In this document: positions 1 through 8,762 of the stretch, piece after piece
Layout of the letters: every line of letters begins with the position of its first letter
How positions within the stretch are numbered: position 1 is the stretch's first letter
From: Marinomonas profundi
Lineage (GTDB): Bacteria; Pseudomonadota; Gammaproteobacteria; Pseudomonadales; Marinomonadaceae
Direction: 5' to 3'
Length of the DNA: 64,000 nucleotides
Assembly: GCF_020694005.1 (NCBI RefSeq)
Contig: NZ_CP073013.1
Coordinates: 2,366,578-2,430,577 of the forward strand
Made by a program: the position numbers and the translations under genes
The notes under the pieces: model-generated
The model's input: the letters and a program-made list of their open reading frames with translations, nothing else
The model's database searches: none
Told to the model about the DNA's origin: nothing

Positions 1-291
1 GCTTTCCACAAAGAAGTCGAATGGATTAATCACCGTCATGTCGGCGATGACTTCCACATAAAACTCTAGCTTGTTGGTTTTTTCTGGAAACACTAAGCGC
101 GTTTGAAAGTTACCAAACGGGTCTTGCTGAACATTGACGAAGTGGGTTTCCGGCAGCACCTTGAGTGAGTAGGCGTGAATTTTCGTACGAGAATGTGCGG
201 CAGGTTGCAGTCTTAGAACATGGGGTGCCACATTGATAAAACGGTCAAACTCGTAGGTCGTCTTGTGCTGTATTGCAACTCTAATGGTCAT
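1..291 (-). CDS. Transglutaminase-like protein, N-terminal part (cut by window edge)
   Basis: Reading leftward from an ATG at 289-291, the frame stays open to base 1 and gives 97 residues starting MTIRVAIQHKTTYEF. The pattern HKTTYEFDR followed by a proline/arginine-rich segment (APHVLRLQPA) is typical of the N-terminal beta domain of bacterial transglutaminase-like proteins; the Cys-His-Asp catalytic core would lie beyond the left edge. Its ATG overlaps the TGA of the alpha-E gene by four bases (ATGA at 288-291), so it is the third gene of the operon ATP-grasp, alpha-E, transglutaminase. The family is recognised from this N-terminal part only; whether catalytic residues are present cannot be seen here. 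Confidence 0.75.
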   Translation of the reverse strand, partial: MTIRVAIQHKTTYEFDRFINVAPHVLRLQPAAHSRTKIHAYSLKVLPETHFVNVQQDPFGNFQTRLVFPEKTNKLEFYVEVIADMTVINPFDFFVES

Positions 292-1232
292 GCCGCGTCT
301 CCTTGCCGAAAATGGAACCAGTTTTGGGTGATCTGGTGATTGATGTCGATGATGGCTATTTGCAGATCGTTTAAATGATTGTGAAAATCTTCGTCCAAAT
401 CTTCTGAACTGATAAGCGGATAATCGAACTGAAGAATTTTATCGACTTTAGCGGTAATTAATCCGGCTCGTGGCAATTTTGTTGCCGCTTCGCCTATTTG
501 CCCAAAACAATAGGCTAGGGTGCGAGGAAAGCAGGGGTCATTCATTAAAAAGGTCACGGCTTTGGCCCCATTGATGGAGGTTCGGATGGTGCGGCGATAG
601 TCCATGTAGGCGCTTTGTGATTTTAATACTTTTGACCAGGTTACTTGACCAAGTTGAATTCTGGCTTCCGGTTCGGATTCCAACATCAGCGACACCGCCG
701 CATCCAGAATACGTGTGCCCATGTCGGCACGCTCTAAATAACGGCCCATGATGAGGAAGTGCCAGCCACAATCTCGACTCATGGCGCCGGCAAATAGCCC
801 GATGATTTTCTGGCAACCTTCAATAATGGTGTTCAAAAAGAGATGACGTTCTGAACGGTTAATGCCTTGCTTGATGTTTTGTTGTGCGTATAAATCCAGT
901 TCGTTAATCAGTTCCCACGTTTCCTTTGGCACCACATCTCGGGTGGTACGAATGTTTTCGCGGACCATTTTCAAGGACGATAACATAGAGCTGGAGTTGG
1001 TGTCGTCGGCTAACAGAAATTTGACCACATTGCGTTCGTCTTTGACTTTATAGCGTTGTTCAAACCCTTCTTCGCCACTTAATATTTCGATGAGGTTGTA
1101 CCAAGACACTTTAATGTCTTTGGGAAGGTCGAACAGTAAATCGTCATACACACTGACCAAACGGGCGGTGTTTTCAACGCGCTCCAAATACCGGGCGCTC
1201 CAATATAAGCGTTCTGCGACTCTAGATAACAT
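288..1232 (-). CDS. Alpha-E domain protein (DUF403)
   Basis: This 314-residue protein is all-helical by composition and has the two family hallmarks: MLSRVAERLYWSARYLERVENTAR at the N terminus and GWHFLIMGRYLERADMGTR near residue 165, both with the Y-L-E-R core. No signal peptide or membrane segment is seen. The function of alpha-E proteins is not established; they are almost always coded with a circularly permuted ATP-grasp protein and a transglutaminase-like protein, as here. The gene starts 5 bases after the ATP-grasp gene ends and overlaps the transglutaminase start by four bases, so translation of the three is probably coupled. Assignment to the family is firm; any activity is unknown. 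Confidence 0.9.
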   Translation of the reverse strand: MLSRVAERLYWSARYLERVENTARLVSVYDDLLFDLPKDIKVSWYNLIEILSGEEGFEQRYKVKDERNVVKFLLADDTNSSSMLSSLKMVRENIRTTRDVVPKETWELINELDLYAQQNIKQGINRSERHLFLNTIIEGCQKIIGLFAGAMSRDCGWHFLIMGRYLERADMGTRILDAAVSLMLESEPEARIQLGQVTWSKVLKSQSAYMDYRRTIRTSINGAKAVTFLMNDPCFPRTLAYCFGQIGEAATKLPRAGLITAKVDKILQFDYPLISSEDLDEDFHNHLNDLQIAIIDINHQITQNWFHFRQGDAA

Positions 1233-1237
1233 AATGA

Positions 1238-2689
1238 CTACCCCTTTGTTTCAACAATCCAAGTGTCTTTACTGCCACCACCTTGTGATGAATTAACCAC
1301 CAGTGAGCCTTTTTTCATGGCCACGCGAGTGAGGCCGCCAGTGGTGACGTAGGTCTCCTTGGCTTGCAAGATAAAAGGACGAAGGTCTAAATGGCGAGGT
1401 TCTAAGACACCTTTGGCAATAAGCGTGGGTGCGGTGGATAACTTTAAGGTTGGTTGCGCAATGTAGTTGCGAGGGTTTTTGGTAATAAGCTCGGCAAACA
1501 GTGCTTGTTCTTTTTTGGTTGAATGGGGCCCCACTAACATGCCATAACCGCCGGATTCGTTGGCGGGTTTGACGACCAATTTATCGAGATTTTCTAATAC
1601 GTAGGCGCGTTGTTCTGGGTCGTCGCACAAGAAGGTTTTGACGTTGTTCAGAATCGGCTCTTCGTTCAAGTAGTAACGAATAATAGCCGGAACATACGCG
1701 TACACTACTTTGTCATCGGCGACGCCAGCACCCGGCGCGTTTGCTAAGGCGACATTGCCTTTTCGCCATGCGCGCATGAGTCCAGCCACGCCCAACACAG
1801 ATTCAGGGTCGAATGCTTCGGGATCAATAAATAAATCATCAATACGCCGATAAATAACATCGACGCGCTCTGAACCGTCGATGGTTTTCATGTAAACGCA
1901 GTCGTCATCGCCGACAAATAAGTCGCTGCCTTCGACCAACTCGGCGCCCATTTGTTGTGCCAAGAAGGCGTGTTCAAAATACGCCGAGTTATAAATGCCA
2001 GGCGTTAATACGACAATTTCAGGCTTGTCTATGTCTCTTGGGGACAAGGCTGCCAAGGTATCAAACAATTGCGAGGTGTATGAATCGACTGGCAATATGG
2101 ATTCGTTTTCAAACAATTCCGGCAACACACGCTTGGTAATGGCGCGGTTTTCCAGCATGTAAGACACGCCTGAGGGCACACGTAAGTTGTCTTCTAATAC
2201 AAAAAAATCGCCATTTTCATCGCGTACCAAGTCGGTGCCACAAATATGCGCCCAAACACCGTAAGCGGGTGAGACACCGACGCATTCCGGTCGGAAGTTT
2301 TTGGAGTCTTTAATGATGTGTTCTGGAATGATGCCGTCTTTGATGACGTTTTGATCGTGGTAGAGGTCGTTGATGAAGAGGTTAAGCGCTTTGAGGCGTT
2401 GTTTTAAACCTGCTTCTGCGATTTTCCAATCTGATGCTTCTATGGTTCGGGGGACAATGTCGAAGGGCCAGGCTCTGTCTATGTTGCCTTCTTCGGTGTA
2501 AATCGTGAAGCTAATGCCCATTTCTTGTATGGTTGCTTCGGCGGTGAGACGCCTTTTTTCGAGTTCGTCTTCTGACAGGCTGTCTAAATACCCCAATAGT
2601 TGCGCTGCTGGGGCTCTTGGTGCGCCGTTGTTATCGATTAACTCGTCAAAAAAAATAGATGATTGGTATTGGCTCGTTAATTTTTCCAT
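1238..2689 (-). CDS. Circularly permuted type 2 ATP-grasp protein (DUF404/DUF407)
   Basis: This 483-residue protein carries the ATP-grasp elements in permuted order: LEDNLRVPSGVSYMLENR around residue 165, the YRRIDDLFIDPEAFDPES block near 280, KGNVALANAPGAGVADDK near 310, and a lysine plus glycine-rich loop (VVKPANESGGYGM) near 375, ending with a RHLDLRPF segment. ATP-grasp enzymes join a carboxylate to an amine or thiol through an acyl-phosphate; the substrate here is unknown. It is the first gene of the operon with alpha-E and transglutaminase-like genes. Related clusters have been predicted from genome context to make or attach short peptides. The start at 2689 leaves a 338-base gap to the divergent monooxygenase gene, which must hold the promoter. 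Confidence 0.88.
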   Translation of the reverse strand: MEKLTSQYQSSIFFDELIDNNGAPRAPAAQLLGYLDSLSEDELEKRRLTAEATIQEMGISFTIYTEEGNIDRAWPFDIVPRTIEASDWKIAEAGLKQRLKALNLFINDLYHDQNVIKDGIIPEHIIKDSKNFRPECVGVSPAYGVWAHICGTDLVRDENGDFFVLEDNLRVPSGVSYMLENRAITKRVLPELFENESILPVDSYTSQLFDTLAALSPRDIDKPEIVVLTPGIYNSAYFEHAFLAQQMGAELVEGSDLFVGDDDCVYMKTIDGSERVDVIYRRIDDLFIDPEAFDPESVLGVAGLMRAWRKGNVALANAPGAGVADDKVVYAYVPAIIRYYLNEEPILNNVKTFLCDDPEQRAYVLENLDKLVVKPANESGGYGMLVGPHSTKKEQALFAELITKNPRNYIAQPTLKLSTAPTLIAKGVLEPRHLDLRPFILQAKETYVTTGGLTRVAMKKGSLVVNSSQGGGSKDTWIVETKG

Positions 2690-3027
2690 GTGTACCTCGT
2701 TCTCTTTAATTCAAGCCGGAGGTGGGTGCCTTAAATAAGCACATTTTTAGTGTTCTTTTTTAGTGCGCCCGCCCTGTATTGGGGAGACTTCTTCACTATA
2801 AGGTTAAACCCAGTGGCGTGGTTGTTTGTCTATTGGGTCACGTTTAGTGTTTTCGCACTACTTGGGAAATAAAGCAAGGATCAAGCCATAGTATTTGAAA
2901 AGTAAAGCGCTCTTGTTTATTGGCTGTTTAGCGACACAGATCGGTTTTCTTCGAGCAAAAATTCGTTACTATGTTGCCTTTATCGGTGTCAATAATAGCC
3001 GCGTCATGAATAAAAGAGGAAAGGTGA
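2690..3027. other. Divergent intergenic region, no clear site
   Basis: This gap separates the ATP-grasp operon (leftward) from the monooxygenase gene (rightward) and should hold both promoters. I see a short direct repeat of TTTTTAGTG around 2745-2768 and an imperfect dyad (GTGCC-TTAAATAA-GCAC) at 2726-2742, but no convincing -35/-10 pair. A purine-rich ribosome binding site (AGAGGA, 3015-3020) precedes the GTG start at 3028. Short open frames here have no family features and are not called. Confidence 0.4.
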
Positions 3028-4236
3028 GTGAGTCAGGTAAATCGGGTTGTGATTGCGGGCGCTGGGATTGGCGGCTTGTGTACCGCGCTTGCTTTGGCTA
3101 AGCAAGGCATTCAAGTGGTGGTGTGTGAACAAGCCCCGAGCCTTGGCGAAGTCGGGGCGGGTCTGCAGATGAGCCCTAATGCCTTAAAGGTGTTACGCCA
3201 ACTGGGGTTGGAAGCTGACTTAAGCCACTTTGCTTTTGTGCCCCAACATGCCGCTATCCGAGACTATAAAAGCGGCGAGTATTACCTCAAATCGCCTTTA
3301 GGCACGCTGGCTGAGGCGCGTTATGGTGCGCCTTATTGGCATTTGCATCGTGCTGATTTGCATCGAGTTTTAGCGGATTCATGCAAGCGAGCAGGCGTTG
3401 AATTGATATTAAAGGCTGCTGTGACGGGGTATCGTGAGGATCCAGAACGCAATCAAGTGTTTTTATGCTTAGACGATGGGCGTGAGTTTGGTGCGGATTT
3501 ATTAATTGGCGCAGACGGTATTCGTTCAAAAGTACGTGAACAAATGCTGGGGCAAGAACAGCCACGCTTTATGGGGCAGGTGGCGTGGCGCGGCGTGATT
3601 CCGGTCAGCGATCTAACGGTGGCGGTTAAGCCCGATGCGTGTGTTTGGGCGGGACCTGGGCGGCATTTTGTCAGTTACTATTTGCGTGGCGGTGATTATG
3701 TGAATTTTGTCGCCGTAGAAGAGCGCAGCGATTGGCAATCTGAATCATGGCGTGAAGAGGGCGACGTGGAAGAATTAAAACGTGCTTTTGCTGGTTGGCA
3801 TCCTGAAGTGAGTGATTTACTTAACGCGGCGAGCAGTGCCTTTTTGTGGGCGTTGAATGGCCGTGATGCACTGCCCACTTGGCATCAAGGTCGAGCGGTT
3901 TTATTGGGCGATGCCTGTCACCCGATGTTGCCTTTCATGGCGCAAGGTGCGGCAATGGCGATTGAAGACGCTTATGTTTTGGCTCAGTGTTTATCGCGCT
4001 ATCCATTGGCCGAGGCGTTAACAAACTATGAACGGGTTCGAAAACCACGAGCCACCCAGATACAGCAGCTGTCGAAAGGCAATGCTGGCTTGTACCATAT
4101 GCACGGAGGTGTGTTGGGTAAAATGAAATTAAACGCGCTTCAAGCCGCGGCTCGCCTTGCTCCAAGGGTCATTCAGTCTAAGCTAGACGCGGTGTATGGT
4201 TACGATGTGATAGCCGAATTCCCTCCTCTGCAGTGA
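3028..4236 (+). CDS. FAD-dependent aromatic-ring monooxygenase (salicylate / 3-hydroxybenzoate hydroxylase type)
   Basis: The 402-residue product has the three signatures of group A flavoprotein hydroxylases: the Rossmann GAGIGGLCTALALAKQG near residue 10 with the following acidic residue (VVVCEQAPS), the DG motif LLIGADGIRSKVRE near 158, and the GD motif RAVLLGDACHPMLPFMAQGAAMAIEDA near 295. Such enzymes use NAD(P)H and oxygen to hydroxylate an aromatic or related substrate in the cytoplasm. The sequence is closest in feel to salicylate 1-hydroxylase and 3-hydroxybenzoate 6-hydroxylase, but no ring-cleavage or other degradation gene lies nearby, so the substrate is open. The GTG start is chosen because AGAGGA sits 7 bases upstream and it places the nucleotide-binding strand close to the N terminus, as in the family. 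Confidence 0.82.
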   Translation: MSQVNRVVIAGAGIGGLCTALALAKQGIQVVVCEQAPSLGEVGAGLQMSPNALKVLRQLGLEADLSHFAFVPQHAAIRDYKSGEYYLKSPLGTLAEARYGAPYWHLHRADLHRVLADSCKRAGVELILKAAVTGYREDPERNQVFLCLDDGREFGADLLIGADGIRSKVREQMLGQEQPRFMGQVAWRGVIPVSDLTVAVKPDACVWAGPGRHFVSYYLRGGDYVNFVAVEERSDWQSESWREEGDVEELKRAFAGWHPEVSDLLNAASSAFLWALNGRDALPTWHQGRAVLLGDACHPMLPFMAQGAAMAIEDAYVLAQCLSRYPLAEALTNYERVRKPRATQIQQLSKGNAGLYHMHGGVLGKMKLNALQAAARLAPRVIQSKLDAVYGYDVIAEFPPLQ

Positions 4237-4328
4237 TGTGAAACGGTTAAACTAAGGAAAAATTTAGCTTCTTTTGTTATTTTATCGTCTATTCTTTTTC
4301 TTTTAGCATGGATCTTTTATCGTTGTCG

Positions 4329-4367
4329 GCGAGCGGGGCGACTATGCGATAGGGCGTCTCGCTTTTT
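4329..4367 (+). terminator. Possible Rho-independent terminator after the monooxygenase
   Basis: Outer arms GCGAG (4329-4333) and CTCGC (4358-4362) enclose an inner CTAT-GCG-ATAG stem, and five T follow. The internal loops are large, so it is moderate in strength. Position between two same-strand genes suits separate transcription of gcd. Confidence 0.45.
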
Positions 4368-4431
4368 ACTCAAGTATTAAGTTATTAACAATCAAACTAT
4401 TAAGCATTAAACGAGATAAGGATAGCGTTAT

Positions 4432-6771
4432 ATGATCGTTTTATCGGTTCTATTTTTTGTCATGGGTATCGCGTTGCTGCTGGGTGGTGGCTGGCTGGTG
4501 TCTCTCGATGGCAGTTATTATTATGCAATAGCGGGGGTGGCATTGATTGCGGTGGCTTTGTTGTTACGAAAACGTAATACAGTAGCCAATGTCATTTATG
4601 CTGTTTTGTTGGTCGGTACATTGGTTTGGTCGATTAGCGAGTCCGGTTTAAGCTGGTGGTCTTTGGCGACGCGTATGGGCTTGTTTTTAGTATTAGCCAT
4701 CCCTTTGTTGTTGTTTGCTTTGAGCAAACAGCGTGGTGGATTAAGTATTTTATTTCCGGCTTGGGTGGTGACAGCGTTAGTCACTCTTTCCCCTTTGTTT
4801 ATGATATCACCAAGCACGATAGAAGGTGAGTTAACGCGTTCTGTTACTGTGTCGAATGCCGATCTGGGCGACGTTGATCAAGAAGATTGGAATGCTTATG
4901 GACGCAGTAATTTAGGACAACGCTTTTCACCTTTGAGCCAAATTACGCCAGATAACGTGAATCAACTTCAGTTGGCATGGCAATATCAGACCGGCGATAA
5001 GAAAGGGCCGAAGGATATTGGTGAGACAACCTACGAAGCGACACCATTAAAATTGGGCAATGCGCTTTATGTTTGTACACCACATAATTGGGTTGTGGCG
5101 TTAGACGCCGACAGTGGTGAAGAAAAATGGGTATACGATGCCAAAGTGCCTGCAGATAGCCAGCGTCAACATCAGACTTGTCGAGGCGTCTCTTATTTAC
5201 CGCCGTCCGGTACAGATACGCTTCCGCCCGTTCAAACCGCGTCGGTTCCTGCTGAGAGCTTAAACAGTATGCAGTGTGATGCGCAGTTGTTTTTACCAAC
5301 GTCTGACGCACGCCTAATTGCCGTGGACCCAACAACCGGGGCGCGTTGTGCTAACTTTGCAGAAAATGGTGTGTTGGATTTAATGCACAATATGCCGTTT
5401 AAACAGTCGGGCTATTATTATTCTACTTCGCCACCACTGGTTGCCGGTGGTGTGGTGATTGTCTCTGGGTCTGTTAATGATAACTACGATATCAACTCTC
5501 CCTCTGGCGTGATTCGCGCTTATGATGTGAAAACAGGGGCGTTAAAGTGGAATTGGGATTCTGGCAATCCTGATGATACGGCTCCATTGGGGGCAGATGA
5601 GGTTTATGCGACAAGCTCACCAAACAGTTGGTCGGTGGCCAGTGCGGATGAAGCGTTGGGATTAGCGTATTTTCCGATGGGAAATCGTACACCGGATCAG
5701 CTTGGCATGTACCGTTCTCCAGCGGAAGAGAAGTACGCCACTTCTGTTGTCGCCTTGAGTTTGGATACAGGTGGCGTCGCTTGGGTACAGCAGTTTGTTC
5801 ATCATGATTTATGGGATATGGACACCCCGGCTCAACCTTCTTTATTAGATTTAGATACGCCATCAGGTAGGCAGCCAGCTTTGGTTGTGCCAACCAAGCA
5901 AGGTGATGTCTACGTGTTGAACCGAGCAACCGGTGAGCCTATTTTCCCGATTACCGAAGAGCCAGCACCACAAGGTGCTATTCCTGGAGATTATACGGCG
6001 AAAACGCAACCTACCTCGGCGTTGTCCTTTAAACCGGCCGATCTAACCGAAGCGGACATGTGGGGGGCGACGCCATTGGATCAACTACTGTGTCGTATTG
6101 AGTTTAAACAATTACGTTATGAGGGACGCTATACGCCGCCATCAGAGCAGGGTTCGATTGTTTATCCTGGCAATTTTGGCGTATTTAACTGGGGAAGTAT
6201 TGCGGTCGACCCCAAACGTCAACAAATGTTTGGCATGCCCTTGTATTTGGCATTTACCTCTACCTTGGTGGCAAAAGAAGGCTTGGACTTAAGTGAATCT
6301 AATAAAGGGGAGCAAGGTGTTAATGCAAATGAAGGGGCCGAGTTTGCCGTTCAGTTGCAACCTTTCTTATCTCCTCTAGGCGTACCTTGTCAGCAACCGC
6401 CGTGGGGTTATGTGGCTGGTGTGGACCTTAAAACGGGTAAAACAGCGTGGCAGCATAAAAACGGCACTATCGAAGATATGACGCCCTTTAAATTACCCGT
6501 CAGAATAGGCGTGCCAGGTATTGGTGGCCCGATTATTACGGATGGTGGCGTCGTTTTCATGGCGGCATCGGTTGATGATTATCTGCGCGCTTATGATTTA
6601 TCCAATGGCAAAGAATTATGGAAAGGCCGTTTGCCAGCGGGCGGACAAGCGACGCCAATGACCTACTTAAACAGCAAAGGCGAGCAAATGGTTGTTCAAG
6701 TGGCTGGGGGGCATGGCTCTATTGGTACGACCATTGGCGATTATGTCGTGGCTTATAAACTTAAAAAGTAA
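4432..6771 (+). CDS. gcd: Membrane-bound PQQ-dependent glucose dehydrogenase
   Basis: The 779-residue protein matches the usual length (about 796) of membrane quinoprotein glucose dehydrogenase. Residues 1-130 are hydrophobic with about five membrane segments; the rest is a PQQ beta-propeller starting DWNAYGRSNLGQRFSPLSQI. Visible key residues include the His/Cys segment QHQTCRGVSY, the Asp of HHDLWDMDTPAQ and the Lys of VVPTKQGDVYVLN, which correspond to the PQQ/Ca-binding and catalytic sites of the E. coli enzyme. It oxidises glucose and other aldoses to lactones in the periplasm and passes electrons to ubiquinone. No pqq biosynthesis genes lie in this window, so cofactor supply must come from elsewhere. 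The gene stands alone; AAGGA precedes the ATG. Relation to glk-zwf-eda at 48.9-52 kb is functional only. Confidence 0.92.
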   Translation: MIVLSVLFFVMGIALLLGGGWLVSLDGSYYYAIAGVALIAVALLLRKRNTVANVIYAVLLVGTLVWSISESGLSWWSLATRMGLFLVLAIPLLLFALSKQRGGLSILFPAWVVTALVTLSPLFMISPSTIEGELTRSVTVSNADLGDVDQEDWNAYGRSNLGQRFSPLSQITPDNVNQLQLAWQYQTGDKKGPKDIGETTYEATPLKLGNALYVCTPHNWVVALDADSGEEKWVYDAKVPADSQRQHQTCRGVSYLPPSGTDTLPPVQTASVPAESLNSMQCDAQLFLPTSDARLIAVDPTTGARCANFAENGVLDLMHNMPFKQSGYYYSTSPPLVAGGVVIVSGSVNDNYDINSPSGVIRAYDVKTGALKWNWDSGNPDDTAPLGADEVYATSSPNSWSVASADEALGLAYFPMGNRTPDQLGMYRSPAEEKYATSVVALSLDTGGVAWVQQFVHHDLWDMDTPAQPSLLDLDTPSGRQPALVVPTKQGDVYVLNRATGEPIFPITEEPAPQGAIPGDYTAKTQPTSALSFKPADLTEADMWGATPLDQLLCRIEFKQLRYEGRYTPPSEQGSIVYPGNFGVFNWGSIAVDPKRQQMFGMPLYLAFTSTLVAKEGLDLSESNKGEQGVNANEGAEFAVQLQPFLSPLGVPCQQPPWGYVAGVDLKTGKTAWQHKNGTIEDMTPFKLPVRIGVPGIGGPIITDGGVVFMAASVDDYLRAYDLSNGKELWKGRLPAGGQATPMTYLNSKGEQMVVQVAGGHGSIGTTIGDYVVAYKLKK

Positions 6772-6822
6772 CTTTTTTACAGTTCTTTTTTATCGATTAG
6801 CTATTTTATAGAGAGACTGTCT

Positions 6823-7016
6823 TTAATCTCTTTGGGTTTAATTCCCCGCAGCTTGCTGCGTAAATAGCTAAAATCCAGCGTTGTCATTCCCGCGAAGGCG
6901 GGAACCCAGTAAAGTGTCTAAATAAGGTTATTTTCGATGACCGTAAGGGCTTGATTCCCGCCTTCGCGGGAATGACACACTGATACCTCGCCCCTTGGGG
7001 CGGAGTTATTCATTAA
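6823..7016. repeat. Dispersed inverted repeat element, copy 1
   Basis: From 6823 the sequence TTAATCTCTT, then CCCCGCAGCTTGCTGCG, TAAATA-CTAAAATC, a hairpin arm ATTCCCGCGAAGGCGGGA, GTCTAAATAAG and TTTTGATGA-like bases match a second copy at 60492-60616 in the same order. Copy 1 continues into a near-exact inverted copy of the hairpin arm (TTCCCGCCTTCGCGGGAATGAC, about 6953-6975) and ends at CGCCCCTTGGGGCGGAGTTATTCATT (to about 7016). The whole can fold into one long hairpin. No open frame is coded. It resembles a MITE- or REP-type element placed downstream of a gene (gcd). Confidence 0.75.
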
Positions 7017-7028
7017 GTAACAACAAAG

Positions 7029-7077
7029 CCCAGTATTGAAGTAGTCAGAGAGTTGGCTATTTTAATAACTGGGTTTT
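7029..7077 (+). terminator. Long-loop hairpin with T-run upstream of the NhaC gene
   Basis: Arms CCCAGTATT (about 7030) and AATAACTGGG (7064-7073) enclose some 25 bases and are followed by six T. It could end transcription from gcd or act as a leader structure for the antiporter gene, which starts about 190 bases downstream. No known riboswitch class is recognised. Confidence 0.4.
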
Positions 7078-7270
7078 TTATCGCTTTAATATTTTATATA
7101 GCGATTATGTATAATGGCTTGTCTTATTTTCTATTTTTGTTATAACGTTTCGCGACAAATACATCACTATTAGTTATTGGCTTCGCCAATTGGTTTTTAC
7201 TATCATTTGCGCCTTTCTTCCTTCGACCACAAGTTGCGGGACTCACTTAACTCTGGAAACCTCAGACGAT

Positions 7271-8584
7271 ATGACTTCTAAATCTCCTCTGGCCTTGTTG
7301 CCTCTGTTACTTTTTCTTGTGCTTTTTGTCGGTAGTGGCCTTTGGTACCAGTCCGAAGGTGTGGACTTTGCCTTCTATCAAATATCGGCGCCTGTGGCTA
7401 TTTTGCCCGCGATTGCTTTGGCTATTCTATTAGGCAAAGGCCATTTTAATCAGCGCATTGAGACCTTTATTAAAGGGGTGGGTGATAACACTATTATTAC
7501 CATGATCCTGATCTATTTGCTGGCTGGCGCCTTTGCGAGCGTGGCAAAAAGTGTGGGCGGTGTGGACGCAACGGTGAATTTTGGCTTGAGCATTGTGCCG
7601 CCTTCGTTGCTGTTGCCTGGCTTATTTGTGATTACGGCGTTTGTGGCAACGTCGATGGGAACCTCCATGGGAACCATTGCAGCCATTGCCCCGATTGCGA
7701 TTGGTGTTGCCGAAGCGGCAGATTTACCTTTATTGCTGACGGTTGGTACTGTGATTGGCGGTGCGATGTTTGGTGATAACTTATCGATCATTTCGGACAC
7801 CACCATTGCGGCGACTCGCACTCAAGGTTGTGACATGCGAGATAAGTTTCGTATGAACTTCAAAATCGCCTTGCCTGCGGCGTTGGTTACCTTGGTGTGG
7901 TTGTTTTTCCAAAGCGGTGATGCGCACATTACGGACATTAAAGATTACGACTTAATTCTTGTGTTGCCTTACGTGGCGGTACTAGGCTTGGCGATCGCGG
8001 GTGTTAATGTCATGTTAGTGTTGTTCAGCGGTATTATTTTAGCGGGTGTGATTGGTCTGACCATGCAGGCAGATTATTCGGTCGCTTCTTGGTCTGCTGA
8101 TATTTATGCTGGTTACACAGGAATGCAGGAGATTTTGATTCTTTCCTTGTTGATTGGCGGTCTTGCTGCCTTGATGAAATCTCAAGGTGGATTGAATTGG
8201 ATTGTCGCTGCGATTGAACGTATTAGTCGCGCTTTGGGTGCGAAAGCGGGATCAACTCGAGCGGGTGAGCTGAGCATCAGCGCGGCGGTCGCATTAACCA
8301 ACTTATGTACGGCGAACAACACGGTTTCTATTTTAATTAACGGCTCTGTCGCAAAAAATATTGCTGAACGTTACAATGTTGATCCGAAACGCAGCGCTAG
8401 TTTGTTGGACATTTTTTCTTGTGTGGTGCAAGGCGTATTACCTTACGGCGCACAAATATTATTGGCGTCTTCTTTGGCGGCGGTCTCACCCTTTGCTTTG
8501 ATTGGCTATGTTCAGTACAGCTGGTTATTAGCGGTAGCGGCATTGATTTCGATTGTTATCGCTTGGCCAAAAGGTACGAAATAA
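7271..8584 (+). CDS. NhaC-family Na+/H+ antiporter
   Basis: The 437-residue protein has about eleven to twelve hydrophobic segments. The block TSMGTSMGTIAAIAPIAIGVAE and the following GAMFGDNLSIISDTTIAATRTQGC motif (near residue 170) are characteristic of NhaC-type transporters, with a second related motif, LTNLCTANNTVSILINGSVAKNIAERY, in the C-terminal half. These exchange Na+ for H+, in some members with an organic acid or amino acid; the exact ions are not shown by sequence. The ATG at 7271 is preferred over an upstream in-frame TTG at 7190, because the intervening 27 residues are not family-like and the hydrophobic N terminus begins after it. A terminator follows at 8615-8658. Confidence 0.85.
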   Translation: MTSKSPLALLPLLLFLVLFVGSGLWYQSEGVDFAFYQISAPVAILPAIALAILLGKGHFNQRIETFIKGVGDNTIITMILIYLLAGAFASVAKSVGGVDATVNFGLSIVPPSLLLPGLFVITAFVATSMGTSMGTIAAIAPIAIGVAEAADLPLLLTVGTVIGGAMFGDNLSIISDTTIAATRTQGCDMRDKFRMNFKIALPAALVTLVWLFFQSGDAHITDIKDYDLILVLPYVAVLGLAIAGVNVMLVLFSGIILAGVIGLTMQADYSVASWSADIYAGYTGMQEILILSLLIGGLAALMKSQGGLNWIVAAIERISRALGAKAGSTRAGELSISAAVALTNLCTANNTVSILINGSVAKNIAERYNVDPKRSASLLDIFSCVVQGVLPYGAQILLASSLAAVSPFALIGYVQYSWLLAVAALISIVIAWPKGTK

Positions 8585-8614
8585 GCCTTAACAACGCCAA
8601 GAAACTATCTTGAG

Positions 8615-8658
8615 AGCCTGCGTATCCAGTGGTAAAAGACTGGTCGCAGGCTTTTTTG
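8615..8658 (+). terminator. Rho-independent terminator
   Basis: Arms AGCCTGCG (8615-8622) and CGCAGGCT (8645-8652) with an inner CCAGT/ACTGG stem are followed by six T. It ends the antiporter transcript. Confidence 0.85.
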
Positions 8659-8762
8659 TTTTTACCGCGAGTTTGTTTTTTAATTGAGCGGTTTTTTGTG
8701 CGTCGATTTTTTTAGTGAGCGAGTCTGTTTGGCTTTGTTAACTTGACAGTAAGGATGATGGA

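Noticed and set aside
5492-5929. 145-codon antisense frame inside gcd
   Set aside because: It is the mirror of a conserved PQQ propeller; its composition is not protein-like.
7190-7270. TTG start giving a 27-residue longer NhaC
   Set aside because: The extension is not family-like; the internal ATG opens the hydrophobic N terminus.
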